Positions 8,679-16,659 of a stretch of DNA of 64,000 nt are shown here, one piece after another. Within the stretch, counting starts at the first letter, position 1. Each line of letters starts with the position of its first letter. This DNA comes from Allobosea sp. GTDB lineage: Bacteria; Pseudomonadota; Alphaproteobacteria; Rhizobiales; Beijerinckiaceae. A program made the translations under genes and the position numbers. The stretch spans positions 62,001 through 126,000 of the forward strand of contig NZ_JAUYTP010000030.1 of the NCBI RefSeq assembly GCF_030695125.1. Reading direction: 5' to 3'. The notes beneath the pieces are model-generated. The model saw only the letters and a list, made by a program, of their open reading frames with translations, was not told the origin of the DNA and searched no databases.

Positions 8679-8945
8679 TCAGGGGATCTGATGCAGAAAA
8701 TCCAATAAGAGCCGCAGCGTGGGGTACATGGGGCCGCCTGTGCGCACCCGAACATACCGCTGAAATTCCTGCAGATCGAGTTCGCGCCGTTCAGCGACGT
8801 ACCCCTGCTCCCCTCGGTCCTCTGCCCAAGCCTTGAACGTCTCCTCCCAGGCTGCCCAACTTTTATGTTCGTTCGCCTTGAAGAGGCCCACGAACTCTGC
8901 CCGCTTGAGCACCGGGACAACGGGAATGCGAACTAGTTCGCGCAT
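8679..8945 (-). CDS. Hypothetical 88-aa protein in accessory scar
   Basis: No family was recognised. The reading frame encodes a mixed, charged, soluble-looking protein with many aromatic residues (W at about residues 30, 33 and 40) and no signal or membrane segment. A good ribosome-binding site, GAGGAG, lies about 9 bp before the ATG, which argues that it is real. Base composition and codon use look less G/C-biased than the neighbours, consistent with acquired DNA. It lies between the phased repeats at 8565-8622 and the broken Dam methylase at 9116-9510. A phage origin is possible but not shown. Confidence 0.5.
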   Translation of the reverse strand: MRELVRIPVVPVLKRAEFVGLFKANEHKSWAAWEETFKAWAEDRGEQGYVAERRELDLQEFQRYVRVRTGGPMYPTLRLLLDFLHQIP

Positions 8946-9115
8946 AGCAGTTTTCTCCTCGACGGGCCCGATAGTCGGTAACCGACTGGGCTGATGTTTT
9001 GGGGAGAACTGCTGGCCCAGCGCGGGAGCGTTCTATCAAGGCGTCTAGCAGGTCAGCGCGACCGTCCACCTTGATACTTTGTAGCCAACCCTAGCGAGAG
9101 CTTCAATCTTTTCGG

Positions 9116-9510
9116 TTAGCCACTGATCACCACCTACCGCGCCCTCTTGGTGTGATCCGCGCCGCCGGCCTGCTAGCTCAGCTCGACCGTCTCGATCGAG
9201 GCCCAGGCGAACAGCTCGCGCACCTCGGGCACGTCGTTCAAGGACAGGATGCAGCGGCCTTGAAGGCGCTGTAAAGCGGCGCTGAGGCGTTCGAACTCTG
9301 ATCGCTCGAATAATCCCCGGCCATAGTAGTGCTCGGTGCCCCAATAGGGCGGGTCGAGGTAGAACAGCGTTTCGGCCGGTCCCAGCGCTGGATGAACGCC
9401 TGCCAGCCCAGGCAGTCGATCCAGGCGCCGGAAAGGCGCTCGTGGACGGCCTCCGGGAGCAGGACGAGGCGGGTGTTATCGAAGCGTGCTGGCCGTCGGT
9501 GGTGATCCAT
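9116..9510 (-). pseudogene. Decayed phage-type DNA adenine methylase (Dam, D12 class) fragment
   Basis: Reading in the minus direction, one frame gives NTRLVLLPEAVHERLSG and CLGWQAFIQRWDRP. The frame then jumps by one base near 9375, and the next frame gives ETLFYLDPPYWGTEHYYG, the catalytic DPPY motif IV, then GRCILSLNDVPEVRELF. Two in-frame TAG stops follow (9175-9173 and about 9135-9133), and reading through them gives QAGGADHTKRAR and VVISG before a final TAA. The order matches the C-terminal half of phage Dam enzymes. The N-terminal SAM-binding half is absent. One frameshift, two nonsense codons and truncation make this a clear pseudogene. Confidence 0.88.
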
Positions 9511-9620
9511 CGACGCTACAGCAGCCCTCCCCCACCCGCCAAAATGTCGCGGTCCACCGCGTGGTGTTTGCCCGCCGCCCCACCTACGCTGCGTCAGCAG
9601 AAACGGATGGACCCTGGCCA

Positions 9621-9956
9621 ATGACAGATGCGACTTCGCCGCTCAAGACCGACATCAGCCGCATCCTGGCCTGGGCGCTGTTCCTGCCCGTGCTCGGCGC
9701 CTGGCCGTTCCTCTCGGCGATGCCGCTGTTTTCGCTCTGGGGCGGCGGGATGTCGCTGCTGGATTTCTCGCTCAACGCGGTGATGCTGCTGTTCGGCTTC
9801 TGGCCCCTGCTGGCACTCCTGATCGCCTCCGCGGTCCTGCGCGCCGAGGGCGCCGGCGACCTGCGCCGGGCCGGCCGCGAGCGCGGGCTGTGGCTGGGCG
9901 CCTATGCCACGGTCTGGACCGGGCTCTATCTGATCATCGCCTTCGCGCGGGGGTGA
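9621..9956 (+). CDS. Small membrane protein of unknown function
   Basis: This is a 111-residue protein with three predicted membrane helices: about residues 13-32 (ILAWALFLPVLGAWPFL), 48-72 (DFSLNAVMLLFGFWPLLALL) and 92-110. A short Arg/Glu-rich loop links helices 2 and 3. No family was recognised. The ATG at 9621 (MTDATSPLK) is preferred because an upstream extension of the frame overlaps the Dam remnant. It marks the right border of the accessory scar and is followed by an intergenic inverted repeat. Confidence 0.65.
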   Translation: MTDATSPLKTDISRILAWALFLPVLGAWPFLSAMPLFSLWGGGMSLLDFSLNAVMLLFGFWPLLALLIASAVLRAEGAGDLRRAGRERGLWLGAYATVWTGLYLIIAFARG

Positions 9957-10020
9957 GGCGCCTGAGTGCCCCGGCTGCCGGCGATTGCCGGCGAAAACCT
10001 GCTCAAATGTAGCGCTTTGG

Positions 10021-10047
10021 GTTCACGCAACCGCAAACTGCGTGAAC
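10021..10047. promoter_or_regulatory. Perfect 9-bp inverted repeat upstream of periplasmic protein
   Basis: GTTCACGCA and TGCGTGAAC form a perfect inverted repeat with a 9-bp spacer, 135 bp before the gene starting at 10182. Its size and spacing suit a dimeric repressor site. There is no T tract, so it is not an obvious terminator for the membrane-protein gene ending at 9956. Confidence 0.4.
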
Positions 10048-10181
10048 GCATGCCGCCTGTCCGACGTGGTTAATTTTACCTTGTTTCGGCGTTTACCTTG
10101 CGTTCATCACTGTTTCCCGGCTTTCTCCGGCCAACGAGCGGCGCAAGGCGTCGCGGAGATGGGCGGGACAGGTTGCCTGAC

Positions 10182-10805
10182 ATGACGCACAAGGTTCTCG
10201 GCATTTCGGCTTTCACGGCCTCGGCCTTTTCGGCTGTCCTGCTGCTGGGCTCGACGGCGGCCCAGGCCGGCGGTTGCTACGGCTCCTCCTGCCGCCCGGC
10301 ACCCTGCCGCGGCTCGGCCTGCTACAACCTCGTCCAGACACCGCCGGTCTATGGCACCATCGCCGAGACGCAGCTGGTGCGGAAGGCGCAGACGCATCGC
10401 CGCATCGTGCCGGCGCAGTATGACTACGTCACCGAGAAGGTGATGATCCAGCCGGCGCGGCAGATCCCGCATCATGTCCCGGCGCAGTATTCGTCGATCC
10501 AGGAGAAGGTTTTGATCTCGCCCGGCGGCAAGCGCTGGGAGGTCACCACCGACGCACATGGCCGCACCACCGGCTGCTGGGTCTACGACAAGCCGCAATA
10601 CGGATTCCGCCAGCGCACCGTCGAGGTCTCGCCGGCCCGCACCGAATACGAGACGATCCCCGCCGTCTACACGCAGCGCCAGCGCAAGGTGATGGTGCAG
10701 CCGACGCAGGTCCTGCACGAGACCGTGCCGGCCGTCTACGAAACCCGCCATCGCAAGGTGCTGGTGAGCCATGGCTCGCAGCACTGGCAGAAGGCCGGCT
10801 ACTGA
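10182..10805 (+). CDS. Secreted repeat protein, unknown function
   Basis: This is a 207-residue exported protein. The N-terminus has a signal peptide (about residues 1-29, ending STAAQAGG) followed by a Cys-rich stretch, CYGSSCRPAPCRGSACYN. The rest consists of about four degenerate repeats of roughly 30 residues. Each pairs a VPAQYxxxxEKVxIxP or IPAVYxxRxRKVxVxP core with a linker, for example PAQYDYVTEKVMIQPA near residue 80 and PAVYTQRQRKVMVQP near residue 165. Such VPAxY repeats occur in envelope proteins of Rhizobiales. The ATG at 10182 starts the signal peptide. The gene is followed by a strong terminator and is probably a single-gene unit. Confidence 0.8.
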   Translation: MTHKVLGISAFTASAFSAVLLLGSTAAQAGGCYGSSCRPAPCRGSACYNLVQTPPVYGTIAETQLVRKAQTHRRIVPAQYDYVTEKVMIQPARQIPHHVPAQYSSIQEKVLISPGGKRWEVTTDAHGRTTGCWVYDKPQYGFRQRTVEVSPARTEYETIPAVYTQRQRKVMVQPTQVLHETVPAVYETRHRKVLVSHGSQHWQKAGY

Positions 10806-10845
10806 GTTTTTGACTTGAGACCCTGAACTACGGAAAAGACCACTC

Positions 10846-10873
10846 AAACCCCGGCTCGCGCCGGGGTTTTTTT
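10846..10873 (+). terminator. Rho-independent terminator
   Basis: AAACCCCGGC, a TCGC loop, and GCCGGGG followed by eight T residues form a classic hairpin plus U tract 40 bp after the stop of the secreted repeat protein gene. Confidence 0.93.
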
Positions 10874-10905
10874 CATGAGTCGGCCCCGAGAGCTCGACAC
10901 ACCGC

Positions 10906-11026
10906 GTCATCCTGGGCTTCGCGCAGCGAAAAGACCGGGATCCATCATCGGGCGCTCCGTCCGGCAAGGGATGGCGCCCGATGATGGATCCCGGCCTGCG
11001 CGGCTTCGCCGCTGGTCGAGGATGAC
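10906..11026. repeat. Intergenic palindromic repeat, GTCATCC type (copy 2)
   Basis: The element starts GTCATCCTGGGCTTCGCG and ends GAGGATGAC. Its inner arms are GGGATCCATCATCGGGCGC and the matching GCGCCCGATGATGGATCCC. It lies between convergent genes (stops at 10805 and 11088), downstream of a separate terminator. Confidence 0.85.
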
Positions 11027-11087
11027 GGTCTTGATATGTGTCGACGGAGAGCCCGACGCAGCAATGCGAGCTTGGCTTTGCGGCGTC

Positions 11088-11357
11088 CTACCCCAGCCCG
11101 CCCATCAGCAGCGCCAGCACGCCGATGCCGGCCCCGAAGGCGAGCATGCGGGCCGGCATGCGCACCAGCGCGCCCGGCGGGCGGCCCAGCGCGAAGCCGG
11201 CGAGGATTTCGGAAAGGCCCAGCCCCAGCAGCACGAGGAGGAAAGGCGGAAAGCTGGCCGAGGGCGCGATCCAGCCCGCCCCGGTCACGGCGGCGACGAG
11301 CGCGCCGAGGCTGGCGCCGAACGCGACGAACACCAGCTCGACGCGGGAAAACCGCAT
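11088..11357 (-). CDS. Small membrane protein, unknown function
   Basis: This 89-residue hydrophobic protein has three membrane segments (about residues 7-24, 35-52 and 68-86) and a basic RMPAR loop between helices 2 and 3. The start at 11357 gives MRFSRVELVFVAFGASL; longer versions of the frame run antisense into infA and are not credible. It begins 7 bp after the infA stop on the same strand, so it is probably cotranscribed with the IF-1 paralogue. No family was recognised. Confidence 0.6.
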   Translation of the reverse strand: MRFSRVELVFVAFGASLGALVAAVTGAGWIAPSASFPPFLLVLLGLGLSEILAGFALGRPPGALVRMPARMLAFGAGIGVLALLMGGLG

Positions 11358-11364
11358 GCCGGCG

Positions 11365-11637
11365 TCAGCGCCGACGGAAGTTCTGGTTGCGCGGCGGACC
11401 ACCCGGAGCGGGGCCGGCGGTCTTCTGGCGGAAGTTGATGCGGCCGCGATCGAGATCGTAGGGCGACATCTCGACGACAACCCGGTCGCCGGCGATGGTG
11501 CGGATGCGGTTCTTCTTCATCTTGCCGGCCGCATAGGCCAGAATCACATGGTCATTGTCGAGCTTGACCCGGTAATTGCCGTCCGGCAGCACTTCGACCA
11601 CCGTTCCGTCGAATTCAAGCAGTTCTTCTTTAGCCAT
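11365..11637 (-). CDS. infA: Translation initiation factor IF-1 paralogue with C-terminal tail
   Basis: IF-1 is an S1/OB-fold protein that binds the 30S A site during initiation. The core (about residues 1-70) is clear: [18 protein letters not shown], then [25 protein letters not shown] and [14 protein letters not shown]. The protein is 90 residues instead of the usual 72 because of a Pro/Gly/Arg-rich tail ending FRRR. Its position beside rhlE and near cspA suggests a cold-adapted second copy rather than the only housekeeping infA. GAAGGA precedes the ATG. Confidence 0.95.
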   Translation of the reverse strand: MAKEELLEFDGTVVEVLPDGNYRVKLDNDHVILAYAAGKMKKNRIRTIAGDRVVVEMSPYDLDRGRINFRQKTAGPAPGGPPRNQNFRRR

Positions 11638-11718
11638 TCTGTCGTCCTTCGTGTGCCCGTTGGCGCAAGAGGAGACGGCCTGGCGGCCGTCTCGCTCCGG
11701 TTCTGGCTGGCCTGCGCG

Positions 11719-13158
11719 TCAGTTCGCGCGCCGCCGGGCGCCGTTGGTGCGTGGTTGCTGTGTTCTTTGCTGCAAGAACGCGACGCCGCCAAGCCCTTCC
11801 TTGGCGGGAGCGGCGTCTTTTCGCGGGGCCGGCGCTTCGCTGCGCTGCGGCCTGTCGTTGCGGGGCGCATCAGAGCGCGAACCGCCGCCACCGGCGGGCT
11901 TGGCTGAGGAGGCAGACCGGCCGGAACGCTCGCCCTGGGGGCGACCCTGGTCACGACCGCCGCCGCCCTGCTGGCCGCGTCCGCCGCGGCCCTGGTTCTG
12001 CGGGGGCTTCTTGGGGGTGCGACCGTCCCAATACGGCACCTCGCCCATGGGCGTGATGGCGATGCGGGTCAGCTTCTCGATCGCGGCGAGATCGCCGCGC
12101 TCTTCGGGCGTGCAGAAGGCGATCGCCATGCCCGAGGCGCCGGCGCGCGCGGTGCGGCCGATGCGGTGGACATAGGTCTCGGCGACGTTGGGCAGGTCGA
12201 ACTGCACGACATGGCTGATGCCATCGACATCGATGCCGCGGGCGGCGATGTCGGTAGCGACGAGGATGCGCAGTTCGCCGTCACGAAAGGCGCCGAGCGC
12301 CCGCTCGCGCTGGCCCTGGCTCTTGTTGCCGTGGATCGCAGCCGACTTGATGCCGGAGATCTCGAGCTGGCGGACGACCTTGTCGGCGCCATGCTTGGTG
12401 CGGGTGAAGACGATGGCGCGCTCCATGTCGGGCGTGCTCAGGGTCTTGGCCAGCAGCGCCGGCTTCTCGCCGGGCTGCGTGAAGATTACGCGCTGGTCGA
12501 TCTTCTCGGCGGTGGTCGCGACGGGCGCGACCGAAACCTCGACGGGATCGGTCAGATAGGCGCCGGCGATCTCGCGGATCGGCTTGGGCATCGTCGCCGA
12601 GAACAGCAGTGTCTGGCGCTTCTTGGGGATCAGCGTCGCGATCCGGCGCAGCGCATGGACGAAGCCGAGATCGAGCATCTGGTCGGCCTCGTCGAGGACG
12701 AGGTATTCGATCTCGCGCAGCGAGACGGCGCGCTGGTCGACGAGGTCGAGCAGGCGGCCGGGGGTGGCGACGAGGATGTCGACATGCTGGCCGAGCGCGC
12801 GGATCTGCTTGCCGACGGGCACGCCGCCGAAGACGACGGCCGACTTGACCGTGGTGAACTGGGCATAGGCGCGGATCGAGGTCTCGATCTGGGCGGCAAG
12901 CTCACGCGTCGGCGAGAGGATCAGCGCGCGCACCTGGCGGGTTTCCATGCGGCGCGGCTGGCTGAGCAGCCGGTGGATCAGCGGCAGGGAGAAGGCGGCG
13001 GTCTTGCCGGTGCCGGTCTGGGCGGCGCCGAGAAGGTCGCGGCCCTGGAGGATATGGGGGATCGCCTGGGCCTGGATCGGCGTGGGCGTGGTGTAACCTT
13101 CGGAGGCGAGCGCCTTGAGAAGCTGCTCGGCCAGGCCGAGGTCGGTGAATTGAGTCAA
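11719..13158 (-). CDS. rhlE: DEAD-box ATP-dependent RNA helicase, RhlE type
   Basis: This helicase unwinds RNA duplexes in ribosome assembly or mRNA turnover. Motifs appear in order: the Q motif at PTPIQAQAIP, motif I AQTGTGKT, Ib TPGR, II DEAD (VLDEADQMLDLGF), III SAT, then IV-VI with ATDIAARGIDVDG and HRIGRTARAG. A basic, Gly/Arg-rich disordered tail of about 100 residues (GRGGRGQQGGGGRDQGRP) follows, as in RhlE. The TTG start at 13158 gives MTQFTDLGL, the usual N-terminus, with GGAAAG upstream; a GTG at 13194 would add 12 residues. It lies between infA and cspA, all on one strand. Confidence 0.95.
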   Translation of the reverse strand: MTQFTDLGLAEQLLKALASEGYTTPTPIQAQAIPHILQGRDLLGAAQTGTGKTAAFSLPLIHRLLSQPRRMETRQVRALILSPTRELAAQIETSIRAYAQFTTVKSAVVFGGVPVGKQIRALGQHVDILVATPGRLLDLVDQRAVSLREIEYLVLDEADQMLDLGFVHALRRIATLIPKKRQTLLFSATMPKPIREIAGAYLTDPVEVSVAPVATTAEKIDQRVIFTQPGEKPALLAKTLSTPDMERAIVFTRTKHGADKVVRQLEISGIKSAAIHGNKSQGQRERALGAFRDGELRILVATDIAARGIDVDGISHVVQFDLPNVAETYVHRIGRTARAGASGMAIAFCTPEERGDLAAIEKLTRIAITPMGEVPYWDGRTPKKPPQNQGRGGRGQQGGGGRDQGRPQGERSGRSASSAKPAGGGGSRSDAPRNDRPQRSEAPAPRKDAAPAKEGLGGVAFLQQRTQQPRTNGARRRAN

Positions 13159-13352
13159 AACAGGTCTTTCCGGACGCCGTGACGCAAGGGGCACATGTGG
13201 GTATCGGCTGTGCCGCCGGATTGCGTCCGGCCTTGAATATTGGATCTGTCCTGCCGGCGAACCGCTAAGCCACAGCGCCGGGAGGTGTCTTTCTTATGGT
13301 CTTGGTGGAATGCCGGGCGGGCGCGCGTGGCGCCTGCCCGGTCGTCGTCGTC

Positions 13353-13562
13353 TCAGGCGATGGCGAGGTTGCCGGCCGAAGACTTGCCGGTCTTGCGATC
13401 GGCGATCAGCTCGTAGGACACGACCTGGCCTTCGACCAGTTCGCGCAGGCCGGCCCGCTCGACAGCGGAGATGTGGACGAAGATGTCCTGCCCGCCGTTC
13501 TCAGGGGTGATGAAGCCGTAGCCCTTGGTGGCGTTGAACCACTTGACGGTGCCCTTATCCAT
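13353..13562 (-). CDS. cspA: Cold-shock protein, CspA family
   Basis: This is a 69-residue single OB-fold nucleic-acid chaperone. The RNP1 motif KGYGFI and RNP2 motif DIFVHISAV are intact, and the N-terminus [18 protein letters not shown] is canonical. The gene precedes rhlE by about 190 bp on the same strand. The roughly 290 bp upstream, before the next gene, leaves room for a long structured 5' leader, as in other cold-shock genes, but no thermosensor fold was worked out. Confidence 0.97.
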   Translation of the reverse strand: MDKGTVKWFNATKGYGFITPENGGQDIFVHISAVERAGLRELVEGQVVSYELIADRKTGKSSAGNLAIA

Positions 13563-13780
13563 GGAAGGTAGTCCTTACGTTTCAGATCCGCGTATGTGGG
13601 GAAGACACGGCGCGGCGCGCGGACGCCTGCCATGGTCTTGTAGTCGATGTGTGGTGGATCTGAATCGTGCCCGCCGACCGGGACAACCCGCGCGGAGGAT
13701 GGCCAGAACCCGGCCGCATCTCGTCTTACATGGGTGGAGCTAGCACAAATTGCAACGCGGGTCCAGCGAAGCGCAGTAAC

Positions 13781-13820
13781 AGAGAAGGCGGCAGACCCGC
13801 CGGGGCCCGCCACCTTCTCT
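13781..13820 (-). terminator. Strong hairpin after molybdenum hydroxylase operon
   Basis: AGAGAAGG-c-GGC and GCC-a-CCTTCTCT form a 12-nt stem with one mismatch, 34 bp beyond the stop of the large-subunit gene. There is no U tract on either strand, so it may act as an RNA stabiliser or a Rho-assisted end rather than a classical terminator. Confidence 0.5.
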
Positions 13821-13853
13821 ATCGCCTGATCACAGCCGTTGCCGGCTTAGACG

Positions 13854-16010
13854 TCAGACCATCCCGCCGACCATCGGAAGCTGGCGCGGGCGCCCCTTGC
13901 CGAGCCGGGCGAGCGCATTGGCGACCGCCGGGCCGATCGGCGGGACGCCGGGTTCGCCGACGCCGGTCGGCTTCTCGGTCGAGGCGACGATGACCACCGC
14001 GACCTCCGGCATCTCCTGGAAGCGCAGGGAGCGGTAGCTGTCGAAATTGGTCTGCACCGGCTTGCCCTTGTCGAGCGTGATCTCGCCATAGAGGGCATGG
14101 CCGAGGCCGAAGCCGATGCCGCCTTCCATCTGGGCGCGGATGACGTCGGGGTTGACCGCGATTCCGCAATCGATCGCGCACCAGACCTTGTGGACCTTGG
14201 GCTCGCCGTCCGCTCCGATCGAGACCTCGGCGATCTGGGCGACGAAGGAGCCGAAGCTCTCCGCCACGGCAACGCCGCGCGCCCGGCCGTTGCCGGCGTC
14301 CGGGCCGGTCCATTTCGCCAGTTCGGCCACCGCTTTCAGCACGGCAGCGAGACGCGGCTCCTTGCCCATCAGAGCGAGGCGCCCGGCCACAGGGTCCTGC
14401 CCCGCCGCCTGGAGCAGTTCGTCGATGAAGCACTCGACCGCATAGGCGGTGTGGGTGTGCCCGACCGAGCGCCACCACAGGGTGGGCACTCCGACCTTTG
14501 CCGTGTGGACCTCGCAGCGGAAATCCGCGACCTCGTAGGGCAGCTCATTGGCGCCCTCGACCATCGTCGCGTCGATGCCGTTCTTCACGGTCATCGCCTC
14601 GAAGGGCGTGCCCAGGAAGAAGGACTGGCCGACGATGCTGTTGGTCCAGGCGGTGATCTTGCCGTCCTTCACCGCGCCGCGCAGGCGGTGGACGAAGAGC
14701 GGGCGGTAATGGCCGCCGGTCAGGTCATCCTCACGGGTCCAGACCAGCTTGACCGGCCGGTTGGGCCCGATCGCCTTGGCGCACATGGCCAGTTCCGCCG
14801 CCAGATGCTGGCTGACCTGGGCGCGCCGCCCGAAGGAACCGCCGGCCAGCATGGTCTCGAGCCTGACCGTCTCGGGCGGCAAGCCCAGCACGGTCGCGAT
14901 CGTCATGTGCTCGGTGGTCTGGAACTGGCTGCCGAAGCGGGCGAGCGCGCCCTGCGCGTTCCATTCGAGATAGCCGTCGAGGGGCTCCATCGGCGCATGG
15001 GCCAGATAGGGAAAGACGTATTCCGCCTCGATCACGCGCTCGGCCTTGGCGAGCACGGCCTGCGCATCGCCATGGTTTCCGGCGACGGTGCCCGGCGTGC
15101 GGGCCAGAGCGCGGTACTCGGCGATGAGTTCGGCGCTGCCGCGTGTCTCGGCTCCGCTCTCGTCCCAGGCGACCTTCAGCGCCTCGCGGCCCTTGATGGC
15201 CGGCCACATGCCCTGTCCGTAGACGGCGACGCCAGAGCCGATCTGCTTGACGTCGACGACGCCCTTGATCTTGAGGGCCTCCGTCGCATCGAAGCTGGCG
15301 ACCTTCCCGCCGAAGCGCGGCGGCCGGGCGACGACGACAGTCAGCATGCCGGGCGCGCTGATGTCGATGGTGAACTGTGCCTTGCCACGGGCCTTGTCGG
15401 CACCGTCGATGCGCTTGACCGCCCCCTCCTTGCCAATCAGCCGGTACTGAGCGGGTGACTTCAAGGGCGCATCAGTCGGAGCCGGCAGCTTCGCAGCGGC
15501 CTCGGCGAACTCGCCGAAGCGGCCCTGCTTGCCCGATGCGTGCTTGAGCACGCCCGCCTCGATAGTGATCTCCCCGGCCGGGACCTTCCAGGCCTGGGCG
15601 GCGGCCTGCACCAGCATGATTCGGGCGGTCGCGGCGGCCTTGCGGATCTGGTCGAAGGAGTTGGCCATCGCGGTGGAGCCGCCGGTGCCCTGCACGCCGA
15701 AGGCGAGGTTGGCGTAGAGCTTGACGTCGGCGGGCGCGTGCTCGGCGCGCATCTGGCTCCAGTCGGCGTCCATCTCCTCGGCGACGAGCGTGGCGAGCCC
15801 GGTGAAGGGCCCCTGCCCGAACTCGATATGCTTGACGAGGACGGTGACGCTGCTGTCAGCCGCAACGCGGATGAAGGCGTTGGGCGCGAAGGTCGCGGCG
15901 CCGGGCGCCTGCTGGGCGCGCGCCGCCTTGGGCAGCTGGAGGGCGATGACGAGGCCGCCGGCGCCGGCCAGCAGAGAGCGGCGCGAGAGTGTGAGATCGT
16001 GGGCGGTCAT
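13854..16010 (-). CDS. Molybdenum hydroxylase large subunit (IorB/aldehyde dehydrogenase-like), Tat-exported
   Basis: This is the 718-residue molybdopterin-binding subunit of a xanthine-oxidase-family enzyme that hydroxylates an aldehyde or N-heterocycle using water. The N-terminus has a twin-arginine signal, SRRSLLAGAGGLVIALQLP, so the enzyme is periplasmic. Two MoCo domains follow, with GGSTAMANSFDQIRKAA, LAHAPMEPLDG, GGSFGRRAQ, and the near-C-terminal TGVGEPGVPPIGPAVANAL loop that carries the catalytic glutamate. The layout matches isoquinoline 1-oxidoreductase beta subunits. It is 2 bp downstream of the 2Fe-2S subunit gene. No cytochrome c subunit gene is adjacent. The substrate is unknown. 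Confidence 0.93.
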   Translation of the reverse strand: MTAHDLTLSRRSLLAGAGGLVIALQLPKAARAQQAPGAATFAPNAFIRVAADSSVTVLVKHIEFGQGPFTGLATLVAEEMDADWSQMRAEHAPADVKLYANLAFGVQGTGGSTAMANSFDQIRKAAATARIMLVQAAAQAWKVPAGEITIEAGVLKHASGKQGRFGEFAEAAAKLPAPTDAPLKSPAQYRLIGKEGAVKRIDGADKARGKAQFTIDISAPGMLTVVVARPPRFGGKVASFDATEALKIKGVVDVKQIGSGVAVYGQGMWPAIKGREALKVAWDESGAETRGSAELIAEYRALARTPGTVAGNHGDAQAVLAKAERVIEAEYVFPYLAHAPMEPLDGYLEWNAQGALARFGSQFQTTEHMTIATVLGLPPETVRLETMLAGGSFGRRAQVSQHLAAELAMCAKAIGPNRPVKLVWTREDDLTGGHYRPLFVHRLRGAVKDGKITAWTNSIVGQSFFLGTPFEAMTVKNGIDATMVEGANELPYEVADFRCEVHTAKVGVPTLWWRSVGHTHTAYAVECFIDELLQAAGQDPVAGRLALMGKEPRLAAVLKAVAELAKWTGPDAGNGRARGVAVAESFGSFVAQIAEVSIGADGEPKVHKVWCAIDCGIAVNPDVIRAQMEGGIGFGLGHALYGEITLDKGKPVQTNFDSYRSLRFQEMPEVAVVIVASTEKPTGVGEPGVPPIGPAVANALARLGKGRPRQLPMVGGMV

Positions 16011-16012
16011 GC

Positions 16013-16471
16013 TCAACCCTCCAAGGTGCGGGCGGCGGCGTGGATGGCCGTCCGGATGCGGGCATAAGTGGCGCAGCGGCAGATGTTGCCGTTCATGGCG
16101 GCGTCGATGTCGCTGTCGCTGGGCTTGGGGTTGTCCTTCAGCAACGCGACCGCGCTCATCACCTGGCCGGACTGGCAATAGCCGCATTGGGGCACGTCGA
16201 TTTTGTCCCAGGCGGTCTGGACCGCCCTCGCCTCCTTGCTGTCGAGCGCCTCGATCGTCGTCACCTTGCCGTCGACCGCCGAAACCGGCGTGACGCAGGA
16301 GCGCACGGGCTGTCCGTCGATCCAGACCGTGCAGGCGCCGCATTGGGCGATGCCGCAGCCGAATTTGGTGCCGGTCAGGCCGAGATTGTCCCGGATCGCC
16401 CAGAGCAGGGGCGTGTCGTCGTCGACATCGACGCTGTGGGTGCGTCCATTGACGGTGAGTGTATGGGCCAT
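16013..16471 (-). CDS. Molybdenum hydroxylase 2Fe-2S subunit
   Basis: This 152-residue electron-transfer subunit carries two iron-sulfur clusters. Plant-type cluster cysteines are C39, C44, C47 and C59 ([12 protein letters not shown] ... RSC). The second cluster in the C-terminal helical domain uses C96, C99, C131 and C133 (CGYCQSGQ and CRC). It has no signal sequence, and is probably carried out with the Tat-bearing large subunit whose gene follows by 2 bp. It is transcribed divergently from a TetR gene, with a candidate operator between them. Confidence 0.95.
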   Translation of the reverse strand: MAHTLTVNGRTHSVDVDDDTPLLWAIRDNLGLTGTKFGCGIAQCGACTVWIDGQPVRSCVTPVSAVDGKVTTIEALDSKEARAVQTAWDKIDVPQCGYCQSGQVMSAVALLKDNPKPSDSDIDAAMNGNICRCATYARIRTAIHAAARTLEG

Positions 16472-16591
16472 GGCTGCCTCGTGGATGAACTACGATGTGA
16501 AGAAGCGGAACGTCGGTCTGTCGCGGGGGGTTATGTCAGAACCCGATCCGGCATAGCGTCCGACGGCGACCGCGGTAGCGATCAGCCGAAT

Positions 16592-16617
16592 TGGACTGTT
16601 TGTATCAATTCAGTCCA
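16592..16617. promoter_or_regulatory. Candidate TetR operator, perfect 7-bp inverted repeat
   Basis: TGGACTG and CAGTCCA are separated by 12 bp within the divergent region between the 2Fe-2S subunit gene and the TetR gene. The A/T-rich spacer, TTTGTATCAATT, also resembles core promoter sequence. The position suits control of both genes by the neighbouring TetR protein. Confidence 0.55.
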
Positions 16618-16659
16618 TTCAGTAGATCGCGCAAAGACTGGAATCCGTCAAGAGTGAGA

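Noticed and set aside
8548..9620. Intact prophage or complete insertion sequence
   Set aside because: Only a broken Dam fragment, an orphan ORF and a repeat array are present. No integrase, transposase, terminase or structural gene was seen.
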